DNA of 64,000 bases from Anarhynchus alexandrinus. Its lineage: Eukaryota > Chordata > Aves > Charadriiformes > Charadriidae. The stretch is from assembly GCA_008711295.1 (NCBI GenBank), contig VUYV01000211.1, positions 1,061,697 to 1,125,696 on the forward strand. The letters run 5' to 3'. The position numbers and the translations under genes were made by a program. Under the pieces are notes generated by a model. That model was not told the origin of the DNA. It worked only from the letters and a program-made list of their open reading frames with translations, and did not search any database. Below, one piece after another: positions 1 to 13,227 of the stretch; positions within the stretch are counted from its first letter, which is position 1; every line of letters begins with the position of its first letter.

Positions 1-70
1 TTCTTTTTCCTTCCCTCTCCTTCCCTTCCCTTCCTTTCTTTTTCCTTCCCTCTCCTTCCCTTCCCTCCCC
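1..70 (+). repeat. Polypyrimidine tract with 35-bp period
   Basis: An almost pure C/T strand built of TTTCC, TTCCC and CTCC words. The segment starting at about 2 is repeated at about 37, giving a period near 35 bp. The window edge cuts the tract, so its true length is unknown. Homopyrimidine tracts of this kind can form triplex structures; that is inference. Confidence 0.8.
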
Positions 71-2048
71 ATCTGTCTGTCTGTATCGTCTTTGTAATAC
101 ATACTTTAAAACTCCTTTCATTTTTTTGTCATTGCACAGTTATGCCTCCAGGGTGTTTTCACATATAAAGTAGTCAAGCTCAGTGCTTCAACACCTTCTC
201 CAACTCCAGAATTTTTTTTTTATGTATCCATAAATAGACAATCAGCATGATAATAGGCAAATAAGTGTTTAAACTACATTCCAGTTGCTGGAAAATGTTA
301 CAAATTGTGCTGCATTATAGACAATTACTTACCCGTATAGAGTGAGAATGCATATGGCAATGTTTAGACTTACCTCTAGTTAAAAATACAAACCAAACTA
401 AAAAACCCCAAACTGTTGTTATTACAGTAGAGGGTGAGGGTAGTTCAGAGACTTCAAAAGAAATATTGCCAATTGACTATCAGCTTTGTCTGGGATGGGA
501 TATCCATATGTTTAAAAGAAATCTCTAGAATCTGGTAAAGGTTATATCACAGGACCAGATTCCTAAAGAAGAGTGTGTCAGTAACATTTATTGTACTACC
601 TCACCTCAGGTGTTTTAAAGACAAATAAATGGTATTTTATAGGTCACTGATCTTTCACATACATCCTTCAGAGGAAAAAAAAAAGGACAAACAGAATGAG
701 CGTTTTGTAAAGATATTCTAATTTTCTGATGATTACTGGATTGTTAAGAACTGTCAGCATGGTCTTTATGAAAAACAAAAGAAATATTTCAATACAAAAG
801 AAAAATAATGTTTCTCTTTGCTAATTTGTAATTAAACTAAAACACATTTTTCAAAAAATATCCAAGCTTGTCCCAAGTATGTAAATAATAGAAAGTCCAC
901 CTGATTATTCCTGCTATTGATTGATCAGTGAATGTAATTTTATTCCTTTCTTCTACTTTAAACTGTTTTCTGTTATCACTTGTTCATTCTCTATATATGC
1001 TGATCAAATTATAACTTAACATTTTTTGTTAACGTAAAATGAGTGAATATGTGGTGTTACAAACTATTCAGAATGCTTTTAAACTTAGGAATAGTCCCTT
1101 TGGTCTTCTTTGAGTCTTCTGCAGCTAACACTTTCTTCTTGCACTGCAGATACTTTCCATTATTAGTTCCACCCATGCACAGTGCAGAAATGTCCTTCTC
1201 ATTGCTCAGTACTATTCTCTTTATCCAATCTTTAATCTTTACCGAAATCATACTGGCTTAGTCATTTGTATTTCATTCATCTTATATTGGTTTCTTTGTC
1301 TTATTTCAAATCATTCCAGAAAATATTGGATAGACTTCTTTTGCTTTTGAAATCTAAAAGTCTGTGGAAAACTTCTGTTGCTGAAATTATCACTTCTCTT
1401 CAGAAGAAACAAAAGCTACTTTCTCTACATTGTGCATATTTCAGTTCTGCTGCTTCTTGCGGCTAATATCACAACATAAATGCAACCTTTGAATTATAGT
1501 ATATTCTTAATGCGTTTGAGAAAAGTTCCTTTGAAGTCTGATGAAAAGAGCAGGGACAACCTTTTATAGTATTTCTTATATAGATTTCTCTTTTAATAAT
1601 CGATTCTTGTTCACGAAATGGAATCTCCTTGTTGCCATAGTTCATGCAGGTTTTGCTGTTAATTGGGTATCAGCCTCGTTGGAATTTTAAATAAGCTTTT
1701 ACAGACGTCGCTTTCTGCAATGTTATTATATTGTAGGTTAACAAAGATTTGCTGTCTAGAGTTTGGATCTGTCTCTGTCTTAAACTATCCTGAAAGTAAG
1801 GAACAAAATATAAGAATGTGGCATTTCTTAATTTTCACAACTTAAATATATCTATAGATGTATCTATTCTTATATTCATAAATTTATTATGTGTTTTGGC
1901 TGTTACAGTTTAATTTCATTCTTACCGAAAAGAGTAGGATGCTTAAAGACTTTTTGGGTTTTCTTAACTCCTACTAATTTGGGGGTTTTTACCTTTACAA
2001 ACACATCAGTTCTACAAACCTGGTATGTCTATACATGGGTGTGTATTT
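71..2048. other. Anonymous AT-rich DNA, no gene seen
   Basis: A short CTGT run at 72-84 follows the polypyrimidine tract. The rest is AT-rich single-copy-looking DNA. Open frames stay below about 72 codons on either strand and show no protein-like composition. No repeat family was recognised. Confidence 0.6.
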
Positions 2049-2130
2049 TGAAAAAGATATATAGATATAGATAGGATGAGAGAATAACAGATAGATTAGA
2101 TAGATTAGACAGACAGTTAATCTGTCTGTG
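2049..2130 (+). repeat. Degenerate GATA/GATTA/GACA simple repeat with hairpin
   Basis: Interrupted GATA-type units pass into three GATTA units and then GACA. At the end an 8-bp perfect inverted repeat (2109-2116 ACAGACAG and 2122-2129 CTGTCTGT) encloses a 5-nt loop. It is an ordinary decayed microsatellite. Confidence 0.65.
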
Positions 2131-5100
2131 AAGGAAAAGAAAATGTTATACAAAATACAAATATGAGATGTGAATTCTGGTGGCAGCACCAGTGAGGAAG
2201 TAGCAGCACTGTCTTCAGTTTGATCTCATTGCCTGATTACACCACTAGCATTCTTAAAAGGCTTTATCTCTGCTTTTTTTTTTGCCTACACTGAAATCCG
2301 TGAGGCCTTGCAGAGCTACTGCAGATACATTTTCTGCCCATTTTGACTTATAAAAGCACTTCGTAATTTCAGTGTAGAATCAGTTTTACATTCTAAATGG
2401 GCAAAGAGAATAGGATTTCATTGCATGTCATGGAGTGGCTGTTGATAAGTGACCTTAGCTATTTTATTTCATTGTTTATTTTTTGTTTCTGGCTTCCACT
2501 TTTTGCAGAAAGAGACTTCTACTTTAAAAAATAAATTCACTATGTTGAATCAAATGCTGTGTTTTTGAAATGTCTTTCAAGTGATCTCTTCCTATTAGGG
2601 ACAATTAAAAATGTGTGTAATGAAAAACAAAGTAAAATTTAAACATACATGCACAAATAGATCAATTGAACTCCTTTTTCTTCATATTACATTAGCTAGT
2701 ATTCATGAGTATTAGGGCATCCAAACCCAAATACTTCTACTTGCCTAATATCTCATGAAATTAAATGAGACTAAGGAAACTTGTTAGATAGAAAAAAAAC
2801 CAAGAAAGACGTGATGACAAAGGAGAACAGTGGAATGAAGATTAAACAAATGGGGTAGATTAAACCATAAAAGCGTCTTTTGTTCAATAAATTTTGAAGC
2901 ACTTAGTACACAGACCTAGTACAGTCATATAAAGAATGTAAAGTAGTTGATAACACATTCATCTCCTCCCCAAAATGTGTATCTTTTACAAATTAGTTTT
3001 GACCTACATTCTGTAATACCATCAACTTCTGGCATTTGGAGAATAATTTGGCCTTAGGCCTATACTAAATTTTACTGAATAAGAGTGTTTACTGAAGATA
3101 TTTGACATTTACAACCATTACCCTTTAAGTATGAAAACACTAAAGAGCCAGTTCTGATGTTTGTAATTGAATTTCAGAAGCAAACCCTCTGACAGTTGCA
3201 TTTGCAGAATTTGCTATTCCCTCTGTCAGAGTTTGGACCAAAGTGCTGTATCACAGAGTGGTTCTAATGCAAACCTCAGTGGTGGCTTCTTCAGTGGCTC
3301 TTTCTAGTTATTCCACACTAAGATATTTGGGTGTTTTTCCTAAGACATTAAAATGTTGTAAAGCAAAGCTGCTCAAATGAAATTTTCCATTAAAAAGTTC
3401 CAAAAGCACATAGGTGAGAAAAGTGTCTGGTTCAAATTAAAAGGAAAAAAAAATAATTATATTATAAATTATATTCATTTGGGCATACCCTAAATTTTAC
3501 TTACTGGTTGAATGTTCAGATGTTCATTTAGTGTCTTTAAGATATCATTGGGAGGTAATGACATTCAAATGCGAAGTTACAAAGTGATTGTTTTCTTATA
3601 TATTCTAGCACCAGGTTGTTTCTTTCAAGTAGCAGGCACAGCTATTGATTCATAGGGCCTGTAAGTGGAGCCCAATATTGGCCACTTTTACTTCCCATTT
3701 TCACTTTTTTCTAACTTATCCAGGAGGGTCTTTTCCTTGGTCAGAAATCATCCTGTTTGCTGTCCCTCAAATTAGCTCTGCCTGGCACTAAACCAGGATT
3801 TTAAGATGCTAATTTAAGGTCACCCTAGTATATATAATTCTTATGTAGAGCATGAATGAAAAGATTCATTTTAAAACTTTGTTTTCTTTATGATCTAAAA
3901 TTTTAGACTAGAGGATTGAAAGGAATATGGTGTTATCATTTTACTTTACTCTGAAGTACTGAATGAATATATCTGCGCAGTGCTTCAGTGATCTTTTTAA
4001 GCATCTGAAAACCATTGAAGTGTGTACTAAGAAACCACTTGTTTGTTGATATTCTTGCTAACACATATCCATTTCACTTCATGTTGTCCATTTCATTTAA
4101 GGTGAATGTAATTGTTTCATGGGTAAAAGACACAATAATTCTCATCAGTAATGTAATCTATTAATGCAGCAGTAATTTTGTATTCTATACAACCTCAGTA
4201 AAGTACATTGACAGACAAGAAGGTGTTAAGAATTTCATAAATTAACTTAGTGCCACAGATTGTTCCCAGGCTCTGGGACTGACTGTTTATCAAGCTAACT
4301 CATGGGAACAATCCCAGGCATCGGCTGACTTGGACCAGCTGGCACTCTGCACCACTGTACGGGCAAGAGTCCAGTCCCCATTGGGCAGTTGTGGGTTCAC
4401 TCATTTTGAAAGCAGCAGAGTTCAACAGTATGGGCACAAACCTTCCTGTGGCAGCTGGCTTTGATGTCAGAAAATGGTCCTGGATATGTTTAATTTATCG
4501 GCCCTGACAAGGATGATTAAGTACCGAAGAGTAGACACATTTTATTCCTTGAAATGGGGTTTACAGTTAGTTGAATTTCATGGAAAAGAACCTTTTAAAC
4601 TTGCTGACATGTAATAAGGCACACAGCAATTGCATCTAAATTTAGATCTCTACTGGCTGCCATCTAAGTTATCCTAAGCTCTCATTATGGCCAAAGGAGA
4701 AAAATAAATATCTCCAGAAGACACTTAGCTAATTCATGGTAGATGTCTGCATTGTAACAAACTGAATTTTCTTCTGCAGATGTTTATTTTCTCTTCATTG
4801 ATTACAAAAAGTGATCTTTGCTCAGATTCAGAAGGCTAACTTTTAGATCTTTAAAGGTAGGTTCAAAATTAACCTGAATCAGCTGTTAACTTTTTGAAGG
4901 TGCATTACTAGGAAATGATTTCTCAGATGAGTCACAAAAGCATTTACCTTCTGCTATGTTTCCTGTAGTAGAAAGTGAAAGTTGAAACAAGGTTAACTAA
5001 GTCAAAATTATCAAAAAGTGCTCAATCCAGCAGCATACTTATATCAGGGTTTGTACTGTACCTTTTTTTCTGCTTCAGTTTGCGTAACAACTTGAACTAT

Positions 5101-5189
5101 TATTTTTTTAATTTGATTTTGAGTAACTTCACAGCATATGTATTAAATATTTATCATCATTGTGATCATAAGAAAGAATATCTGTATGT
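2131..5189. other. Anonymous AT-rich DNA, no gene seen
   Basis: No coding frame, RNA gene or known repeat was recognised. The segment 4250-4500 is less AT-rich. It holds an 11-bp perfect inverted repeat (4258-4268 and 4303-4313) with a 34-nt loop. An open frame running 4975-5295 is not a gene: its last third is the CR1 end described next. Confidence 0.55.
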
Positions 5190-5328
5190 TGAGTTCCCCA
5201 ACATTGACATTTTAAAGATTCAGCTGGACAGGGTGCTGGGCCATCTTACCAAGACTGTGCTTTTACCAAGAAAGGTTGGACCAGATGATCCTTGAGGTCA
5301 CTTCCAACCTGGTATTCTATGATTCTAC
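5190..5328 (+). mobile_element. CR1 LINE, 3' end fragment
   Basis: Shows the last codons of CR1 ORF2 and the 3' untranslated end: a decayed 'LKIQLDRVLGHL'-like stretch, then 'gttggaccagatgatccttg' and 'cttccaacctgg', then the tail units ATTCTATG ATTCTAC. CR1 copies are normally 5'-truncated because reverse transcription starts at the 3' end; this copy keeps only about 140 bp. The left edge is approximate. Confidence 0.9.
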
Positions 5329-7945
5329 AATTCATACATCAAATGGTGCTCTTGCAATTTTGTGCTTATCTGAAAAGTAGGACCAAAATACCACTATTAT
5401 TATGATTTGTATTATTTGTCTGTCATTAGAAGGTACAGCTCTTTTTATTGTCAAAAAGCTCATCTTCCTATCACCGTGAAAATCTCAAAGCAACATCACC
5501 ACCTTCTCATCTTTTGACTGAAAAAAAAAACATCTCCTTACTAATCTAATGGTCAAGTAAAATCAAATACTGCTGCCCCTTAATGTGATTTTTTTAGGGA
5601 AAATAAACAGTAGTGGAAAAATAAAAGAAGCTGGCCAAGACAAACCATATATTTTCACTTAAATAGATATCCACAGGTAGTGACCACAATTAGCCTAAGA
5701 TCTATTGACATTTTCTGTATTTAATAAAGGAGAACATTTTCTTATCTTTGAGCGAGATCTCCATTATTGCATATTTAAATGGTAAAGAGAAATATTTCTT
5801 ATAATTTCTGTTGCAATCTCATGTTTTCATAGGATCACAGCTTTTTGTTTTCTTCCTTGAACACTCATGGTCTAAATGAAATGTTTTTGTAAATGTAAGT
5901 TTAATTCTGTTTTGCTACTCTTATTTTTGTGGAGAATAATTATATTAGCCTACTTTTGAGTTACTGTATAGTGGAAAATAATACACTGTTCACCATTTTA
6001 GAGGCTTTAACAGTTGTAAACTTTTAAAGTTGTAAAAACTAAGAGAAAACCCACCAAACCCTTAAAAAGTTGTAAAAAAAATCTAAAAAAGTTGTAAACC
6101 ACCTAAAAGTAGTAAACTAAATGTCAGAATACTACAATGTCAATAAATAAATACCATGAGTAGGTCGCTTGTCATATTCTGGGTGGATAACATTTTCCAG
6201 TTTAAGAAGTCTTCAAAATATTCTGAAATTAAAAGTCGTAAAGCCTTGACGGTGACATTTTTCATCATAGCACAGTAGACTGAGATCCTTTTCTTCTGTG
6301 TTGAAAGATGTATATCCCTTCTTTGTTAATTAGTGAGAGACATGCAAGTTTTCAACTTGGAAAACTAAAATCAGAAAACAATAATTGTCCAAATCTTGAT
6401 ATTCCATTTTTTTTTTTAGGATTTAGAATTTGACTCTTATTCATGGTAAGATGGGATCTCTTGATGATGTTCACCATGATGGCAGAAATATTTCTGAGGG
6501 TGATTTGAGCTTCAGAGAAGATGCTCATTTTTTTTTTTCTATGGAGAATTCAGGAAGGCCCAGAAGAAAAAGCCCTTTACACTCTACCCAGGGACTTTAT
6601 AGGCCCCGGACCCATGTTCAAAGGTATAGCACTATTCTTTAGCTCTCTTAATTTTAAATGTTCTCTTTTCTGTACAGGATTGACTTTAGGATAGTCCCAA
6701 TTATTGGACCTCTTTCTACTAACTCTGCTTGCTTGCCTGCCTTGCCTGGCTTGCCAATACCTAAAGCTTGACAGGACTAAATTAGGACTAAACCTAATAT
6801 GTAATTGAATAAGAAAGTTTATGCGCTATGTATATTTGGTACAGATGACGGAATCATTTTCTGCAGTAGCAGCTTGATGCTTGCAGAACTGACTCACCTG
6901 GAAATCAGTAATACTGCTAGAAATACTAGCAGTTCCTACCTCTACATGCTGCACACTCAAAAAATGCTATTTTACTATCCCCCAGCTTTGTGAATACTGA
7001 TACTGATACAAAGAAAAATTGCTGAAACGTTTATGAAGGAGGATGCTCTGGAGGCATTCCATTCAGGCTCCAACTGATGAGAACTCCCAATTACTTTTCA
7101 TAATCAGGCAGATGCACAGACACATGGACATATGTCAACAGACAAATTCCTGGGCTTTGTATTGCATATAGAAATTAATATTAAAGTTTGCTAAGGATTT
7201 AAAAGAAACAGCAAACCTTAAATTGCTTACTAAACCACTTCTTTCTAAAAGGATTAATGAGTGCTGGACTTCATTAATTTTATGTATTTATTCTGAATTA
7301 AGTGCTCTCCTTATGTGATTTGCAATGTAAAGCTAATATCGGGTCAGGCTCACAGTAATCCTGAGCTGGAACATTTCTCTTTGCTTTGTATTTCTTAGAT
7401 TTTAGATCCATGTGTATTTTACCTGCCCATTTATTTAAATTTTTTTTTTGAAAGAAGCATTTCATACTATCATCAAAATTAATAATCATAATTAAACACA
7501 GTGCTGTATGAGCTACTGGACAGACACTGCCAAGCATCAGCTATATGGGCAAAGGTCAATAATATATCAGAAGTCCCAACATAAACTCAAGGAATTATAC
7601 TTCAGGGTTCAAATGGACAAATGTTGTTACTGTCTGAGAACTCAGTTCTGTGTCAGATGATAACATTTTAACTAAGTTTAGCAGGCTTTGGATTTCCATC
7701 GGTGTAAGTGAGAATGAATTCTGACTGGTGTCTTTGCTGATTGTGGTTTATTATAAATTAGTTCTCTCAGGAATATGATAGCACTCTGGAACAATCTGAA
7801 GGTTGCTATGCTCTTGCTGTGAGCACAGAAAATGTTGATTACTGATGGTGTGGAGTTAAAGAAGGCTGAAACAAATGTCATCCTAAAAGAAGAGCTGTGG
7901 ACAAAGCTCCCTCCCCATGTGTAGAGCAGAAGTCACATGGCTTTA
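5329..7945. other. Anonymous AT-rich DNA, no gene seen
   Basis: A small GCTT/GCCT-rich patch lies at 6726-6756. An open frame of 70 codons at 6430-6642 has some mixed composition but no recognisable domain, and I do not call it. No other structure was recognised. Confidence 0.55.
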
Positions 7946-7950
7946 CAGAC

Positions 7951-8576
7951 TCTGCTGATTTTGGCTGGGATAGAGTTAATTTTCTTCATAGTAGCTAGTA
8001 TGGGGCTGTGTTTTGGATTTGTGCTGAAAACAGTGTTGATAACATGGGGAAGTTTTAGTTATTGTTGATCAGCGCTTACACAGAGTCAAGGCCTTTTCTG
8101 CTCCTCATACCATCCCACCAGCAAGTAGGCTGGAGGTGCACAAGAAGCTGGGAGGGAACACAATCAGGACAGCTGACCCCAGCTGACCAAAGGAATATTC
8201 CATACTGTATGATGTCATGCTTAGCATAAAAAAGCTGGGGAAAGAAGAAGAAAGGGGAGGACATTCAGAGTTATGGCATTTTGTGTTCCCAAGTAACCAT
8301 TAAGTGTGATTGAGTCCTGCTTTCCTGGGGGTGGCTGAACACCTGCTTGCTGATGGGAAGTGGTGAATTAATTCCTTTTTTTTTTGTTTTGTTTTGTTTT
8401 GGTTTGGTTTTCTTGTTTGGTTTTTTTTTCTTTTGCTTTGCCTATTAAACTGTCTTTATCTCAACCCACAAGTTTTCTCACTTTTACTCTTCTGATTCTC
8501 TGTCCCATCCCACCATGGGAGGAGTGAGCGAGCAGCTATGTGGTGCTTAGGTGCCAGCAGGGGTTAAATCACGACA
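7951..8576 (+). mobile_element. Solo LTR of an avian endogenous retrovirus (626 bp)
   Basis: The segment aligns end to end with the LTR copy at 29540-30165 and has the same length. It is flanked by 5-bp target duplications with one mismatch (CAGAC at 7946-7950, CAGGC at 8577-8581). The right end is CA; the expected TG start is decayed to TC. The U3 part carries a decayed TATA box (CATAAAA, 8225-8231) after 'gatgtcatgc'. A polyadenylation signal ATTAAA lies at 8444-8449, followed by 'ctgtctttatctcaaccca'. This order fixes the + orientation. A T/G-rich expansion occupies 8375-8430. No retroviral internal sequence adjoins, so it is a solo LTR. A 5-bp duplication fits ERVL-like (class III) or some class II elements; I recall this LTR type as common in bird genomes. 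Confidence 0.88.
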
Positions 8577-8839
8577 CAGGCACAGAGTATTCTGCCTGCT
8601 ACTGATGCGAGAAAACTACAAAAGCATGACAGATCTTTGAAGTTGTCACAGTTTTCATAAATGAAAAGCAAGATGGTGAAATATGCAACCTTAGAAAAGC
8701 TGAATTATTTTTTTGTTCCTATAAATCACATTCACTATTGTAGGCAGTAGTTTGCCTTTACATTACTGTTAGTATGAACAGACAAGTGTTAAAAAAGACA
8801 AATCTCCGCTCTTTTATTTAAGAAGGGTAAGAAGAAAAT

Positions 8840-9560
8840 CTTAGGGAACTAGAGGTCCACCAGTCTGCCAGATCCATCTGTAAGTCATGCCCAGTTACAT
8901 GAAGGACAAGAAGGTGATTAGGAAGACCTGATAAAGAAGGAGCAACGCCAAATCGTGCCTGGCCCATTTGGTAGCCTTCTAGGAAGAGAAAATGAGATCT
9001 GTTGACTGTTTAATATTGTTAAAGACCTAGAAGATGGAACAGAAAGCCTCAATAAACAGTTATAGGGAGCAGCTGGTATGATGGGGAGAGCTGCTACTCA
9101 TAGGGACATCAATAGGCTTGAGGAATTTCATTAAATTCAATAAAGGCAAACGTGAAGTCTTGCATGTGGGCAGAATAATTCCAGTGCAAGGGCGCAGACT
9201 AGACTCCTGCTGATTAAAAAGCAGGCTGCCAGAAAATGTATTGCAGTGTGCAGGACAAGAAGCTGAGCATGAGTCATCTATGGATGGCCCGTGCAGCAAA
9301 GAAAGCCAATCACCTGCTGGACTGTATTAGCAAGACTGAAGCCAGCTGCCACCGGTTGGCACCTTGAGCACTGTGTCCTGCACTCTCAGATCTGGAATAA
9401 AAGGAAGACTTTGACATGCTGGAATTAAGTCAAGTGGAGTGCTGTCAAGGATGGTTGGGGGGTTGGAGCACAGGACATGCCACTGAGGGAAAAAGCGACA
9501 CTGCCTAGTTCAATTTATGAAGTAGAGAAAGCAAGAGATAGGCTGTCAGGGAAAAGCTTC
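8840..9560 (+). mobile_element. Old, decayed CR1 LINE fragment
   Basis: Recognisable ORF2 pieces appear in order but with many stops and deletions. They are: the pre-palm 'caaatcgtgcctggcccatt' area (about 8950), a 'KFNKGK.EVLHVG'-like stretch (9130-9170), the 'MSHLW...AKKANHLLDCI'-like thumb start (9270-9330), and a 'HWVLHSQIWNKRKTLTCWN'-like stretch (9365-9425). The catalytic palm motifs cannot be read. The 3' end is not clear; a possible remnant near 9655-9690 resembles 'ctccatcctcggggatact' of CR1. This copy is clearly older than the ones at 21.6, 32 and 46 kb. Confidence 0.7.
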
Positions 9561-12500
9561 TCCCATAACTCATGTACACACATTGTTGGAGACCAACCAT
9601 AGTTATTAATCCAGTCACATGGCACTATGCAGTTTGGACACCTGTTTAACAGTGTTCCCTTCAGTCTCTCCATCCTCGGGGATACTAAAAATTCAACAAA
9701 AATATAAACTTCAAATATAGGATATGGGGGAGAAAGAAAATATTTTTCACAAAAATCAGGAAGTACTTAATCAGAGGGAGAAATGCTGCTGTCAGGTAGA
9801 TCCACAGAGGGTCTACAGTAGCAATTACATAAAAATTTCTATCTACAAATACAGAAACCAGATACAGAAAAATAGTTTTTTTCAGTCTACTTACAAGTTT
9901 TAGGAAAAGAACTTAAGTATTCTTCAGTTGCTTAAGATACAGTCATTGAAATATTAAAAAAAAGTACTCCTTGCTGGCTTTAAATGTTGCTACTAAGTCT
10001 GACAGTTTATGCTAGCACTCAGCACATAATTACAGTCAACAAAGATCCACTGAGCTTTTATAAGAAACCAACTAATGTGAAAGAGTATCTGGGTCACACT
10101 CGAAAACAGGTGAAAAGACTGGAAATGCTTTCTCTGTCTGCTTATGCCCTTACCGTTTTCTAGTCCCTAAGCAAATAAACTTATCATGGTGGAGTCATTA
10201 GGGCAATTACATTCATTCCCATTTCTTAGTTGTTTTTAAAACTACTTTAAGTCTAAGCCTTCCCCTTGCCTTTTACCTTGGCTATCTAGACAGGAATGCC
10301 TAGAGTCACATTGTCAGGAAGATTCTTTTTTTCCCCACATAATGTTACCAAGTCCTTGTTTTATCTTATCTTAGATCAATTACTGTGCAGTGTAGCAATG
10401 GGATGTGATGACTTTGTATTTTAAAAGCAGCACATATAAAAGAAATATATTCCTTTATCTCTCTAATACCTTTTTCTACAAAGGATGAACGTAAAGCAAC
10501 TTGTTAGAATAGGGATATCTTGTGTAATGTTAACTCCTCAGAGGGTTTCACTGTTGGATGCCTGGCATACACAGTTGCTCTTTAATCCTTTCTCTTTCCT
10601 CTCTCTGTCAGTAAATTTCATAATTTTTTGGAATGTAGTGGGATCTGATTCTTTAGCTGGCAATAGATACCTGTATAAAATACAAAAGACAAATCAAATG
10701 CAAACTCTTTGAGATGTATAATATACATTGTATCAATAATAACAATTTTAAAAGCAGATCCTTTAATAAACTGAAATTTAAACACATGAAATAGCTGTAA
10801 GTAATAAAAACTTTGAACATATATAAATTATTGTAAGAATGACCTGAACTATAATCACAAATGCAAAACTAGAAGGCTCTCAAAGTGTTTATGTAAACTA
10901 TCTTCCTGCCATAAAACAAGCTCAGCTACATCTGCGTCGTTTTTGTAAAAGTTTTTTACCTTGTTGTTAAGGACCTCCTGTGATGGAGATGTCAGGGTTG
11001 AACTGCCCTGTAAGGTGACAAAAGCTGGGGGTGGCAGTGGGGCAGGCAAGACAATGACCCCTTCCAAGAAAAGTGCAGACCCAAACAAGAAAAGCAGTGT
11101 AGGTCCATCATGGTAACCAGTTTTAGCCAACAGACTGCCACGCACATCTGCAATGAAAAGGCAGATTGGAGCTCAAACCAGGAAAGCAAGTCAGCAAGGC
11201 AAGGTCAAGCTCAGTAAGGTACAAGAGCAGGCGCAGCATACCTACTGTGCAACTAAGGAAAGGAGCAGCCCAGGCAGGATATGCTAATGTTCACATCACA
11301 GTGAAGCTTTTCCTAATATCTGTCCTGAGTTTTCCTTGCTGTAATTTAGATTTTTTTATTGTAGATACAGGAAGTCAATTATTACCTTCTTTAAAAAAAA
11401 AAAAACAATAGTGTTACATATTTGAGTATTAGCATATCCCTTTAGTTTAATCTGTTCTAAATCTGTGGTCATATTGAGCTGATCTCTAACCATTCTTGTT
11501 TTTCCAATATGGATTTTCTTGAATTAGCCCCCACCTTCCCAGATGTACAGTGCCCAAATCTAGTTCATCTGATGTCTGAAGAGTGCAGAGAAGAGCAGAA
11601 AATTTATTTTACCATATTACAAGCTACACTTTTTTAAGACAGAAAAAAGCTCTTTCCTTTTTTTCACAACAGTATGATATTGACTTGTGCTCAGCTTTGT
11701 AATAGCTTTCAGATCCACATCAGCAGAAGTAGTGCCTAGACATATGGAACTACTACTTAGCAAGAAATATTAAACAAAACAGAAAAGAAAAATAACGAGC
11801 AAAAAACCCACATCAAAACAATAAAACAAAAGATAATTCTTTTGGATCCAAATGTATTGTCATTTTTTTTTTATTACTCAAATATCTTCAAGACACCATT
11901 TTAACCTGTTTCATTGTAGAGATATCAATTTTTGCTTTCTTGAGGCTGCTTGTACTTGAATACCCTGATCTCTCCCAAAGAACCCACTCATTATGGCCGA
12001 TTTTGGCTACGAAATTCTTTAAATAAAACTCAGGACGATATAGCTTCTGAAAAACAACCAAAAAGTTTCCTCTGTTTTAAACACTTTATGATAAACACTT
12101 AGAATAAACCCCCCCTAAACCAACTCATAATGCAAAGTACAGAAGTGGGAACTAACCTTTCTGCTCAGCTTTCCTATGTTAAGATGTATAGAACCCAGCT
12201 TCAGATTGCTTTAACTGTATCAGTTTGCACCTTGTTAATTAGGTATCAAGATACAGTGTGTACCAGACTCTGGACTTTAAAGATGGGGAGAACAGCAGGA
12301 ATAACTAGAGCAAGGGGAAGGGCCGGCCCTTTCAAATCTCAGGCACACATACTTGGTAAAAGAGATCAATCTGTTATTTGGACTGTGTTTGTTGATTTGC
12401 TTCAAGCCTCGGTTTGACCTTTGTGCTTCTTAAGTGAGTAGTTTTTGAGATCCTTCTGCTTAGAAAACTCTCTCTTCTGGAGGGCAATCCTGAGGGATAA

Positions 12501-13227
12501 ATTGCACAAACCCTGAGCAGACTATCACCTTGTACAAGACCTTCCTCACCTCAACAAATCAAGCATCTTAAGAGCCTAAGATCTAAGTTCCACCTATGGC
12601 AGTACAGAATGTTTACAGAAACAGATTAAGAAACAGGGTGAAGTAAGCGAGCAGTAAACATTATTTTTGCCATTAATAATAAAGGACAGTAGACTTCGTA
12701 CTTACAAGACAGTGCTGGGTCTAAGGGCTTGTCAGGGTTTGCCTTGGCCTGACCTGGTTTTAGGTATTCCCTAGTGGTCAAGTGACTATTGCCCCTACCA
12801 TGCTATAGCCGAAGTTCCACTAATACCACATACAGTAAAGGCATGAGAAACCCAGTGATAAAATCACTGCATAATAATGACTGGTGAAGGCTACAGTGAA
12901 GCTTTCAGACTTTAAGTGAACATCAAAGTCCTCCTGAACTCCTGCTACAGAGAACTTACGAAGCTGACAACTCACTGTGGACACTCCAACACATCACTGA
13001 TTCAGGGAGACGTGATCAACCTCAGGGCCTAGAGGAGCATGGACAAGCAAGAAAAACATCAAAAAGAGGGCACAGATATTAGTAACTTTTCAAGCATAAC
13101 AATCTTAGGGAATTATTAATGAGTTTTTCCTTTATTCATTTTGACTAAAAGAGCTAGAATTACCACAATGGGACTGAAAAATAAATGTGGCAAGAATTAC
13201 AGACTAAAATCAAATTCTTACCTACTT
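9561..13227. other. Anonymous DNA, no gene seen
   Basis: Mostly AT-rich. Two less AT-rich patches (10980-11290 and 12700-13060) are not assignable to any family I know. Frames of 75-96 codons exist here but lack protein-like composition. Short A runs occur near 11392-11405. Confidence 0.5.

Noticed and set aside
4975..5295. Frame of 106 codons
   Set aside because: Its last 35 codons are the CR1 3' end read in frame; the first part is hydrophobic AT-rich DNA.
6430..6642. Frame of 70 codons with mixed composition, possible exon
   Set aside because: No recognisable domain, no matching neighbours and an internal poly-T/Phe run. Not enough to call an exon.
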